Shown: positions 1 to 5,563 of the stretch, one piece after another
Numbering within the stretch: the first letter of the stretch is position 1
Layout of the letters: each line of letters begins with the position of its first letter
Source of the DNA: an uncultured Flavobacteriaceae bacterium
GTDB taxonomy: Bacteria; Bacteroidota; Bacteroidia; Flavobacteriales; Flavobacteriaceae
DNA: 5,563 nucleotides
NCBI GenBank assembly: GCA_913044085.1
Contig: CAJWNW010000102.1
Location: forward strand, 1-5,563
Direction of reading: 5' to 3'
Translations under genes and position numbers: made by a program
The notes under the pieces: model-generated
Databases searched by the model: none
Seen by the model: only the letters and a program-made list of their open reading frames with translations
Told to the model about the DNA's origin: nothing

Positions 1-337
1 TATTTTATTTATTTTCCGCAATGGCAAATGGGATTTGCCAAAAGGAAAAGCTGAAACTAATGAGACCATAGATAAAACAGCCCTGCGCGAGGTTGAAGAA
101 GAAACGGGTGTGAAGGACCTTTCAATCACAAAACCACTTGAAATAACCTACCACATCTTTAAAAGAAACAATCAACATCAAATTAAAAAAACCTATTGGT
201 TTGAAATGTTTTCGGACTACGACGGGGATTTAAAACCTCAATTGGATGAGGGCATTACAAAAGTCAAGTGGATTGGACCCAAAAAACTTAAAAAAGTTAA
301 GAAAAATATCTACGCTAACATTGAATCGCTTATTTAA
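1..337 (+). CDS. Nudix hydrolase, 3' part (5' end outside window)
   Basis: The reading frame is open from base 2 to the TAA at 335-337, so about 111 C-terminal residues are visible and the start lies upstream of the window. The first visible residues (ILFIFRNGKWDLPKGKAE) are a typical Nudix beta-strand lead-in. A complete Nudix box, G-x5-E-x7-REV-x-EE-x-G-V, lies at bases 44-112. It carries the REVEEE core whose glutamates bind the divalent metal, so the protein should be catalytically competent. Nudix enzymes hydrolyse nucleoside diphosphates linked to another group; the substrate cannot be read from this fragment. As I recall, flavobacterial relatives are about 200 residues long, so roughly the N-terminal half would be missing. 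A TTG at 35-37 could be taken as a start but lies inside the conserved domain and is surely an internal leucine codon. It is followed by 72 bp of non-coding DNA before the transporter gene. Confidence 0.9.
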   Translation, partial: ILFIFRNGKWDLPKGKAETNETIDKTALREVEEETGVKDLSITKPLEITYHIFKRNNQHQIKKTYWFEMFSDYDGDLKPQLDEGITKVKWIGPKKLKKVKKNIYANIESLI

Positions 338-381
338 AAAAATTAAGACTTCAATATTCTTTCTAATCTTACTTAATGCCT

Positions 382-389
382 TATTTTTG
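382..389 (+). promoter_or_regulatory. candidate Bacteroidota -7 promoter element for the SulP gene
   Basis: TATTTTTG is an exact match to the TAnnTTTG -7 element used by the primary sigma factor of Bacteroidota. It ends 20 nt before the transporter ATG, which would give a short leader. No TTG -33 element is present at the usual distance; only TTC occurs, at 357-359 and 361-363. The motif is short and the DNA is AT-rich, so a chance match is possible. Confidence 0.45.
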
Positions 390-409
390 CAGCTTAATAT
401 CTATTTAGG

Positions 410-2032
410 ATGAGAAAATTTGTTCGTAAACGCACTGCAAACACAAAAAATGACATTTTAAGTGGCTTGACTGTTGCTTTGGCCCTGGTACCTGAGGCAG
501 TGGCTTTTGCCTTTGTAGCAGGAGTGGATCCTTTAGTGGGATTGTACGCTGCTTTTATGATTGGATTGATTACTTCAATTTTTGGAGGTCGTCCTGGAAT
601 GATAAGTGGTGCAACCGGTGCATTGGCTGTAGTTATGGTGAGTTTGGTGGCCCAAGGTAACGCAATGGGGGCTCCTTCTGAGGAACTAGGACTTTATTAT
701 TTGTTTCTTACCGTAATATTAATGGGAGCTATGCAAATATTAGCTGGTGTTTTTAAGTTGGGGAAATTTGTACGTCTGATTCCGCATCCAGTCATGATGG
801 GGTTTGTTAATGGTCTGGCCATCGTTATTTTTATTTCTCAGTTGGGAATGTTTAAGATATCTAAGCAAGGGGGGCAAGTTTGGATGCAAGGGCCTACGTT
901 TTGGACCATGATCGGACTGGTAGCACTCACCATGGCTATTATGTTTGGCTTGCCAAAGTTGACAAAAAAATTACCAGAGGCCCTGATTGCTATCTTACTG
1001 GTCTCAGCCTTAGTTATTTTTGGGAATTTGGAAGTGGCTACGGTTGGTAGTTTTATTAGAGATGGAGGCGGAGAAGGTTTAAAAGGAGGACTTCCGCAAA
1101 TTCAATGGGCTTTATTTGATAAAATTCCGCTTGACATGGAAACGCTAAGATTTATTGGACCTTATGCTCTAATTTTAGCAGCAATTGGTCTTATTGAGTC
1201 TTTGATGACTTTAAATCTTATTGATGAGCTTACAGAAACAAGAGGAAACTCAAATAGAGAATGCATTGCTCAAGGTAGCGCCAATATTGTGACCGGATTT
1301 TTTGGAGGCATGGGGGGCTGTGCCATGATTGGGCAATCTATTATAAATATCAAAGGAGGGGGCAGAGGCCGATTATCTGGAATTGTTGCAGCACTTGCCC
1401 TGTTGGCCTTTATTTTATTTGCTTCCAAATTAATTGAACAAGTTCCCATTGCAGCACTCGTTGGTGTGATGTTTATGGTGGTGATTGGAACTTTTGCATG
1501 GTCTAGTTTCAGAATTATGAATAAAATTCCAATCACAGATGTCTTTGTTTTGATTTTAGTTTCTGTTATAACTGTATTTTTTGATTTGGCCATTGCTGTA
1601 ATTTCAGGCGTCATTGTGAGTGCTTTGGTATTTTCTTGGGAGAATGCCAAACGCATTCGTGCTCGAAAACGCATCAATGCAGATGGTGTCAAAGTTTACG
1701 AGATATGGGGTCCGCTATTTTTTGGCAGCATTTCGGTATTCAATCAAAAATTTGATGTTAAAAATGATCCTGAAGCAATTGAAATTGATTTTGTTGAATC
1801 AAGAATCAGTGATCACTCTGCGATTGAAGCCATTTTTGTTTTAGTGAATAAGTACAACAAGGCAGGAAAGACCATCAAACTAAAACATTTAAGCCAAGAC
1901 TGTAAAGTATTACTATACAAATCAAGTCCATTATTTAAAGATGTTATTATTGAAGCCATTGACGACCCTAGATATCATTTAGCTGAAGATCCTGAGGCCT
2001 TTGAAAAAGGGCTTTCAGAGTATAGTTTATAA
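410..2032 (+). CDS. SulP-family inorganic anion transporter with C-terminal STAS domain
   Basis: This 540-residue protein belongs to the SulP/SLC26 family of inner-membrane anion transporters. Many hydrophobic segments fill roughly residues 17-415. They include the family's N-terminal pattern (GLTVALALVPEAVAFAF, from residue 19), the following GLYAAF stretch, the ISGATGALAVVM stretch, and HPVMMGFVNGLAIVIF further on. A short basic linker then leads to a cytoplasmic STAS domain from about residue 427, with the conserved DHSAIEAI segment in its middle. The length suits a compact bacterial SulP. The substrate could be sulfate, bicarbonate, a dicarboxylate or another anion; no sulfate-assimilation or carbonic anhydrase gene is nearby to decide. 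The ATG at 410 follows a good -7 promoter match and a weak AGG just upstream. The stop codon lies 6 bp into the convergent coaD gene. The family call is strong; a sulfate role is not established. Confidence 0.93.
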   Translation: MRKFVRKRTANTKNDILSGLTVALALVPEAVAFAFVAGVDPLVGLYAAFMIGLITSIFGGRPGMISGATGALAVVMVSLVAQGNAMGAPSEELGLYYLFLTVILMGAMQILAGVFKLGKFVRLIPHPVMMGFVNGLAIVIFISQLGMFKISKQGGQVWMQGPTFWTMIGLVALTMAIMFGLPKLTKKLPEALIAILLVSALVIFGNLEVATVGSFIRDGGGEGLKGGLPQIQWALFDKIPLDMETLRFIGPYALILAAIGLIESLMTLNLIDELTETRGNSNRECIAQGSANIVTGFFGGMGGCAMIGQSIINIKGGGRGRLSGIVAALALLAFILFASKLIEQVPIAALVGVMFMVVIGTFAWSSFRIMNKIPITDVFVLILVSVITVFFDLAIAVISGVIVSALVFSWENAKRIRARKRINADGVKVYEIWGPLFFGSISVFNQKFDVKNDPEAIEIDFVESRISDHSAIEAIFVLVNKYNKAGKTIKLKHLSQDCKVLLYKSSPLFKDVIIEAIDDPRYHLAEDPEAFEKGLSEYSL

Positions 2033-2488
2033 AAAAAATGTCTTGACAGCAGCAGGCACTAAATTTTTGTAAGCCCCTTTGTATTGTATGATTTCTCTTA
2101 CAATTGAGGACGAAATAAAAGAAGTTTCCATAGAACTTGGTAAGAAAATAGTTTCAATTTCACCGATTTTTCGATTGGTATGGGCTATGGCTTTTTCAAA
2201 TTCAAAGTCAACAGGATTTCTAAGACCTCTCAAAATAAATTCGGCCTTAATTTCTTTGCAGAAATCGGTTGTTAGACCCGAATAAGTCATAACTTTTATC
2301 TTGGGATAATTTTTGAAAGTCGTTTCAACAAAAACCTTGCGTTCTTCTATAGAAAACATGTAATTTTTAGAAGAATTTTCTCCAATCGCAACAATGACTT
2401 CGTCAAAAAGCGTTACCCCTCTGTTGATAATGTCGCAATGCCCTAAAGTAATTGGGTCGAAAGATCCAGGAAATATAGCACGTTTCAT
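2027..2488 (-). CDS. coaD: Pantetheine-phosphate adenylyltransferase
   Basis: This 153-residue cytoplasmic enzyme catalyses the fourth step of coenzyme A synthesis, joining ATP and 4'-phosphopantetheine to give dephospho-CoA and pyrophosphate. It is full length and aligns by eye with E. coli CoaD throughout. The nucleotidyltransferase motif GSFDPITLGH spans residues 8-17 and contains the active-site His17 (His18 in E. coli). Lys41 matches E. coli Lys42. RGLR at 87-90 matches the substrate/ATP-binding arginines 88 and 91. ISSSIVRE at 125-132 is the second nucleotide-binding signature. The ATG (complement of 2486-2488) follows ddl after only 9 bp, so the two genes are probably co-transcribed with coaD second. 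Its TAA is read from the complement of 2027-2029, which is the last sense codon (TTA) of the convergent SulP gene. Confidence 0.97.
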   Translation of the reverse strand: MKRAIFPGSFDPITLGHCDIINRGVTLFDEVIVAIGENSSKNYMFSIEERKVFVETTFKNYPKIKVMTYSGLTTDFCKEIKAEFILRGLRNPVDFEFEKAIAHTNRKIGEIETIFLPSSMETSFISSSIVREIIQYKGAYKNLVPAAVKTFFL

Positions 2489-2497
2489 GTTGTAAAG

Positions 2498-3481
2498 TTA
2501 ATCATTTTTAGCAACTGCCATTTCAATGGCATTGGTAAAAAGTTCGGAAAGACTAATACCTGCACAAGCCGCTTGTTTTGGAAGAATACTCTCTTTGGTC
2601 AATCCTGGAACTGTATTCATTTCTATAAAATAAGGCACATCTCCTATAAAAATAAATTCACTTCTCGAAAAGCCTTTCATATTTAATAGTTTATAGATGG
2701 ATTTTGCCATCTCACTCACATTTTTTTCTTGAACTTTAGAAATACGCGCTGGCGTAATTTCATCAGATTTTCCAAGGTATTTTGCCTCGTAATCAAAGAA
2801 ATCATTTTCAGAAATAATTTCAGTGATTGGCAAAACGATTACCTTCCCCTTATAATTTAAAACCCCAACAGTGACTTCAGTACCTTCTAAAAATGCTTCA
2901 ATAATAAGTTCGTCGTCTTGTTCAAAAGCGGTGTCAATGGCCGCCTGCAGATTTTCTATTTTATCAACCTTGGAAACGCCAAAACTGCTGCCTGATCGGT
3001 TGGCTTTGACAAAACAAGGTAAACCTACAAGATTAATAATTTCTTTATGGTAAACCTTATCTTTTTTGTTTAGTGGATAGGAAACAGCCGTTGGTATTTC
3101 ATAAGCTTTCAGCACATTGAGGCAGTCTCGTTTATTAAAGGTCAATGCCGCTTGATACATGTCACAACTTGTATGCGGAAGTTTCAAAAGATCAAAGTAA
3201 GCCTGCATAAACCCATCTTCTCCAGGGGCCCCGTGAATGGCATTAAATACACAGTCAAAATGAATGATTTGATTTTCCTTTTGTACAGAAAAATCGCTCA
3301 TATTTACATTGAATTCTTTATTTTTAGTATCCACATGAACCCATTTATCTTTCGTGATGTGGATACAATAAGCATTGTATAAATCTTTGGGTAGCTGTTC
3401 GAAAACAACCTGTCCACTTTTAAGTGAAATCCCATATTCACTTGAAAACCCACCCATAATGATTGCAATGTTTTGTTTCAT
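2498..3481 (-). CDS. ddl: D-alanine--D-alanine ligase
   Basis: This 327-residue cytoplasmic ATP-grasp enzyme makes D-alanyl-D-alanine for the peptidoglycan stem peptide. The N-terminal motif GGFSSEYGISLKSG (residues 10-23) holds Glu15, equivalent to catalytic Glu15 of E. coli DdlB. The HGAPGEDG motif is at 83-90. The ATP-binding KANRSGSSFG stretch is at 159-168, with Ala160 where proline is more common. FFDYEAKY at 228-235 ends in the lysine-tyrosine pair of the active-site loop; Tyr235 matches DdlB Tyr216, whose change to Phe favours depsipeptide products, so ordinary D-Ala-D-Ala activity is expected. SRSEF supplies Arg273 and Glu275, and IEMNTVPGLT supplies Glu287 and Asn289, the metal ligands. 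Glu275 replaces the aspartate of E. coli, which should be tolerated. The start at the complement of 3479-3481 gives the proper N-terminus. It is the first gene of a ddl-coaD unit, divergent from the PASTA gene. Confidence 0.97.
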   Translation of the reverse strand: MKQNIAIIMGGFSSEYGISLKSGQVVFEQLPKDLYNAYCIHITKDKWVHVDTKNKEFNVNMSDFSVQKENQIIHFDCVFNAIHGAPGEDGFMQAYFDLLKLPHTSCDMYQAALTFNKRDCLNVLKAYEIPTAVSYPLNKKDKVYHKEIINLVGLPCFVKANRSGSSFGVSKVDKIENLQAAIDTAFEQDDELIIEAFLEGTEVTVGVLNYKGKVIVLPITEIISENDFFDYEAKYLGKSDEITPARISKVQEKNVSEMAKSIYKLLNMKGFSRSEFIFIGDVPYFIEMNTVPGLTKESILPKQAACAGISLSELFTNAIEMAVAKND

Positions 3482-3498
3482 GCTTATGATTTATTTTG

Positions 3499-3506
3499 TA
3501 AAAATA
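3499..3506 (-). promoter_or_regulatory. weak -7-like element for ddl-coaD
   Basis: On the minus strand this reads TATTTTTA, one mismatch (final G to A) from the Bacteroidota TAnnTTTG -7 element. It ends 17 nt before the ddl ATG, a distance similar to that of the better matches elsewhere in the window. No -33 TTG lies at a suitable distance. It is offered only because ddl-coaD must have a promoter in this divergent spacer and nothing better was seen. Confidence 0.22.
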
Positions 3507-3595
3507 TCACTTTTTTGTATACCTTGTTTTTGATTTTCAAATATTAATCCTTGTAGGACCCAAATAATCGGCTTCATTTCTCTCAAAAAAATGTT

Positions 3596-3603
3596 TAGCT
3601 TTG
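3596..3603 (+). promoter_or_regulatory. candidate Bacteroidota -7 promoter element for the PASTA gene
   Basis: TAGCTTTG matches TAnnTTTG exactly and ends 14 nt before the ATG at 3618. TTC, rather than TTG, sits 20 nt upstream at 3573-3575. If the element is used, transcription starts downstream of the in-frame ATG at 3591, so that ATG would not be on the mRNA. This supports 3618 as the real start codon. Confidence 0.45.
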
Positions 3604-3617
3604 TTAAAATTGTGCCC

Positions 3618-4178
3618 ATGAATTTTATTCGTTTTTTGTTTAGTAGATCTTTAATAATACAGCTTGTTCTGGCTTTAGTAGCCGTTGTATTGGTTTCCTT
3701 TTTGACCTTGAAATGTTTGAAATATTACACCAATCATGGTACATTTGTTGAAGTCCCGAGCCTTTTAGGTTTATCTATGGATGATGCCGATAAAACCCTT
3801 AAAAGTTTTGAATTGGTCTCTCAGGTACAAGATTCCTCTAATTACAATCCAAAATATCCCCCTGGGGCAGTAATTGAACAAGAGCCCATCGCTGGCTCTA
3901 AAGTCAAAGAGACTAGGAAAATTTACCTGATTTTAAACCCTTCAGATTACAAGAATATTCGACTACCTGATGTCATTCGCAGTACTTTACGACAAACAAA
4001 ACCCACTCTGGAGTTATTGGGTTTTAAAATTGGTAATCTCATCTACGAGGATGATTTGGGTAAAGATCAGGTCTTGGAAATGCGTTATATAGGCAAAAAA
4101 GTTAATCCAGGTGATTTGCTAAAAAAAACATCTGTAATAGACCTTGTTTTAGGCAATGGAATTCGTAAGTTAAATTGA
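3618..4178 (+). CDS. Single-pass membrane protein with two PASTA domains
   Basis: This 186-residue protein has a short, basic cytoplasmic N-terminus, one membrane segment at about residues 12-34, and two PASTA domains predicted to lie in the periplasm (about 43-109 and 114-182). Each begins with the usual VP or LP strand (VEVPSLLG, RLPDVI) and has the V-x-G near its end (IAGSKVKE, VNPGDLLKK). PASTA domains are best known from penicillin-binding proteins and PknB-type kinases, where some bind muropeptides; no kinase or transpeptidase domain is attached here. The frame is open to an ATG at 3591, which would add nine residues. I chose 3618 because the resulting MNFIRFL start matches my memory of flavobacterial homologues and because a -7 promoter match covers 3596-3603. 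It is divergent from ddl, which suggests but does not prove an envelope role. Its TGA overlaps the start of the next gene by one base. Confidence 0.88.
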   Translation: MNFIRFLFSRSLIIQLVLALVAVVLVSFLTLKCLKYYTNHGTFVEVPSLLGLSMDDADKTLKSFELVSQVQDSSNYNPKYPPGAVIEQEPIAGSKVKETRKIYLILNPSDYKNIRLPDVIRSTLRQTKPTLELLGFKIGNLIYEDDLGKDQVLEMRYIGKKVNPGDLLKKTSVIDLVLGNGIRKLN

Positions 4179-5209
4179 TGGAATATTCTCATGATTATTT
4201 AGATCTGCAAAACGATCTCTACGAGCATTTTTCGTTTGTAGTTGACAAAGGCCAACAACCCCTACGTATCGATAAATATTTGATGAATTTTGTAGAAAAT
4301 GCAACGAGAAATAAAATTCAAGCGGCTGCAAAATCAGGTCACATTTTTGTAAATGAAGTCCCAGTTAAATCCAACTATAAAGTCAAACCAGTAGATCAAA
4401 TTCGTGTTATGTTTGCACATCCCCCTCACGAAAACCTTTTGGTAGCCGAAAATATTCCAATAGTTGTGATTTATGAAGATGATGCCTTACTTGTCGTTAA
4501 TAAACCAGCGGGAATGGTCGTCCATCCCGGACATGGCAATTATTCAGGAACCTTAATCAACGCCTTGCTTTATCATTTCGATAATTTACCCAACAATAGT
4601 AGCAACCGTCCAGGTTTGGTTCACCGCATTGATAAAGATACCAGCGGGCTTTTGGTGGTTGCTAAAAACGAACATGCCATGGCCCATCTGTCGGCTCAAT
4701 TTAAAGCCAAAACTAGTGAACGTTCTTATGTTGCCTTGGTTTGGGGAAACATTGAAAACGACACAGGATCGATTGTAGGAAACATAGGAAGACATCCAAA
4801 AAATAGGCTTCAAAACAGCGTATTTTTAAACGAAGATGCCCATAAAGGAAAGCCAGCAATTACGCATTTCGAAGTTTTAGAACGCTTTGGGTATGTAACT
4901 ATGGTGGGATGCACACTTGAAACAGGCCGTACCCACCAAATTCGCGTCCACATGAAACACATTGGGCACACCCTTTTTAATGACGAGCGCTACGGCGGTG
5001 ATATGATTTTAAAAGGAACGACTTTTACAAAATATAAGCAGTTTGTAGACAATTGCTTTAAAATACTTTCAAGGCAAGCCTTGCACGCTAAGACATTGGG
5101 TTTTGTACATCCAACAAACAATGAATGGCTTTCATTTTCTTGTGATATTCCAGAAGACATGAGCCATTGCATTGAAAAATGGCGTGGTTATTCCAAGCAT
5201 ACGCATTAG
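4178..5209 (+). CDS. RluA/RluD-family 23S rRNA pseudouridine synthase
   Basis: This 343-residue enzyme isomerises uridine to pseudouridine in RNA. The layout is an N-terminal tail of about 28 residues, an S4 RNA-binding domain (about 29-78, starting LRIDKYL), then the catalytic domain. Motif I is VYEDDALLVVNKPAGMVVHP-like (IYEDDALLVVNKPAGMVVHP). Motif II is HRIDKDTSG at 149-157 with catalytic Asp152. ETGRTHQIRVHMKHIGH follows, with the conserved arginines near the active site. Overall similarity is closest to RluD, which modifies helix 69 of 23S rRNA (positions 1911, 1915 and 1917 in E. coli), but RluC-like specificity cannot be excluded by eye, so no symbol is given. The start is the ATG in TGATG, overlapping the PASTA stop by one base and implying translational coupling; a TTG one codon earlier is less likely. 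The C-terminus (EKWRGYSK) matches my memory of flavobacterial homologues. Confidence 0.94.
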   Translation: MEYSHDYLDLQNDLYEHFSFVVDKGQQPLRIDKYLMNFVENATRNKIQAAAKSGHIFVNEVPVKSNYKVKPVDQIRVMFAHPPHENLLVAENIPIVVIYEDDALLVVNKPAGMVVHPGHGNYSGTLINALLYHFDNLPNNSSNRPGLVHRIDKDTSGLLVVAKNEHAMAHLSAQFKAKTSERSYVALVWGNIENDTGSIVGNIGRHPKNRLQNSVFLNEDAHKGKPAITHFEVLERFGYVTMVGCTLETGRTHQIRVHMKHIGHTLFNDERYGGDMILKGTTFTKYKQFVDNCFKILSRQALHAKTLGFVHPTNNEWLSFSCDIPEDMSHCIEKWRGYSKHTH

Positions 5210-5237
5210 GATTGTATTGATTTTTCTAATGGTTGTA

Positions 5238-5273
5238 TCAAAATTATTGAGTGCTAACTTTTTTTAATTTTGA
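5238..5273. repeat. 9-bp perfect inverted repeat upstream of yaaA
   Basis: TCAAAATTA at 5238-5246 is exactly complementary to TAATTTTGA at 5265-5273, with an 18-nt spacer. It lies in the 101-bp spacer between the pseudouridine synthase and yaaA, 11 bp upstream of a -7 promoter match. It is nearly all A and T, so a stem would be weak and there is no terminal T-run typical of a terminator. It could be an operator-like site or chance in AT-rich DNA. The right arm also contains TAATTTTG, a second match to TAnnTTTG. Confidence 0.3.
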
Positions 5274-5283
5274 AATTTGTTGG

Positions 5284-5291
5284 TACTTTTG
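5284..5291 (+). promoter_or_regulatory. candidate Bacteroidota -7 promoter element for yaaA
   Basis: TACTTTTG matches TAnnTTTG exactly and ends 19 nt before the yaaA ATG, close to the spacing seen ahead of the SulP gene. No TTG is found 17-23 nt upstream, where the sequence is a T-run. A second TAnnTTTG match, TAATTTTG at 5265-5272, is an alternative. Confidence 0.42.
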
Positions 5292-5310
5292 AATGTAAAT
5301 ATAAAATGTT

Positions 5311-5563
5311 ATGAAACTTGTTATTTCACCCGCCAAGTCACTAAATTTTGAGAGTGAATTGCCGACAGGATTCAGTTCAGAAGGCCGTTTTTTAAAGGAA
5401 GCCCAACAACTCAATTCACTTTTAAAGGAAAAATCTCCCAAGGCACTTTCTGAGCTCATGCATATTTCCCCAAAACTTAGTAATCTAAATTATGAACGCA
5501 ACCAAGCTTGGAGCCTTCCTTTCAACGCTAAAAATGCCCGCCAAGCAATCTACGCTTTCAGTG
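5311..5563 (+). CDS. yaaA: YaaA family (DUF328) peroxide stress protein, 5' part
   Basis: The frame opens at ATG 5311 and runs off the right edge; 84 codons are visible out of the roughly 250 usual for the family. The N-terminus MKLVISPAKSLNFESELP is the family's characteristic opening (VISPAK followed by hydrophobic-x-acidic residues). It continues with the expected LMHISPKLSNLNYER and the W-x-x-PF and NARQAIYAF stretches. In E. coli, YaaA is induced by OxyR and lowers free intracellular iron during hydrogen peroxide stress, protecting DNA and proteins; the same role is inferred here. An ATG at 5306 is out of frame and meets a stop at once, so 5311 is the only sensible start. The gene is separated from the pseudouridine synthase by 101 bp with its own promoter match, so it is probably a separate transcription unit. 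Confidence 0.93.
   Translation, partial: MKLVISPAKSLNFESELPTGFSSEGRFLKEAQQLNSLLKEKSPKALSELMHISPKLSNLNYERNQAWSLPFNAKNARQAIYAFS

Noticed and set aside
35..37. TTG as start codon of the Nudix gene
   Set aside because: The frame continues upstream with conserved Nudix-domain residues, so the TTG is an internal leucine and the gene is simply cut by the window edge.
1270..1692. 140-codon open frame on the minus strand inside the SulP gene
   Set aside because: It is antisense to a clear membrane-protein gene, its translation has no recognisable domain, and it has no promoter or ribosome-site support.
1995..2013. Possible terminator hairpin at the end of the SulP gene (CCTTT, loop GAA, AAAGG, plus two outer pairs across a mismatch)
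   Set aside because: It lies within the coding sequence, the stem is short with a G-G mismatch, and no T-run follows in either direction.
2871..3382. Short plus-strand open frames (60 and 76 codons) inside ddl
   Set aside because: They are antisense to a complete, motif-rich ddl gene and show no coding features.
5210..5237. TTGTAT occurring twice just after the pseudouridine synthase stop
   Set aside because: Two copies of a 6-mer in AT-rich DNA are expected by chance; no larger repeat or stem forms around them.
5244..5459. 71-codon open frame on the minus strand across the yaaA start
   Set aside because: It overlaps the plus-strand yaaA coding sequence, which matches a known family residue by residue; the minus-strand translation looks like nothing.

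Overview
The window looks like ordinary chromosomal DNA from a member of the Bacteroidota, most likely a Flavobacteriaceae-type organism. The evidence is AT-rich DNA, genes that lack strong Shine-Dalgarno sequences, matches to the Bacteroidota -7 promoter element (TAnnTTTG) just upstream of three genes, and protein sequences that closely resemble what I remember of flavobacterial CoaD, Ddl, PASTA and RluD-type proteins. This assignment comes from reading and memory; no search was run.

Layout from left to right: (1) the 3' part of a Nudix hydrolase gene with a complete Nudix box (+), cut by the left edge; (2) a complete SulP-family anion transporter with a C-terminal STAS domain (+); (3) a convergent two-gene unit on the minus strand, ddl (D-alanine--D-alanine ligase) followed 9 bp later by coaD (phosphopantetheine adenylyltransferase), where the coaD 3' end overlaps the transporter 3' end by 6 bp; (4) a 136-bp divergent promoter region; (5) a plus-strand pair, a single-pass membrane protein with two PASTA domains and an RluD-type 23S rRNA pseudouridine synthase, joined by a TGATG stop/start overlap; (6) a 101-bp spacer and the 5' part of yaaA (peroxide stress / DUF328 family), cut by the right edge.

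Functionally this is a housekeeping neighbourhood. Ddl makes the D-Ala-D-Ala dipeptide for peptidoglycan, the divergent PASTA protein could bind peptidoglycan in the periplasm, CoaD makes dephospho-CoA, the RluA/RluD-family enzyme modifies rRNA, YaaA helps limit oxidative damage, and SulP imports an anion whose identity the sequence does not settle. I found no tRNA, rRNA, CRISPR array, insertion sequence, phage gene or toxin-antitoxin pair, and nothing I would call a previously undescribed system. The observations worth a second look are modest: a kinase-less PASTA protein divergent from ddl, the antisense 3' overlap of the transporter and coaD, promoter motifs that settle a start codon, and a 9-bp inverted repeat ahead of yaaA. 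No gene-free stretch exceeds 300 bases.
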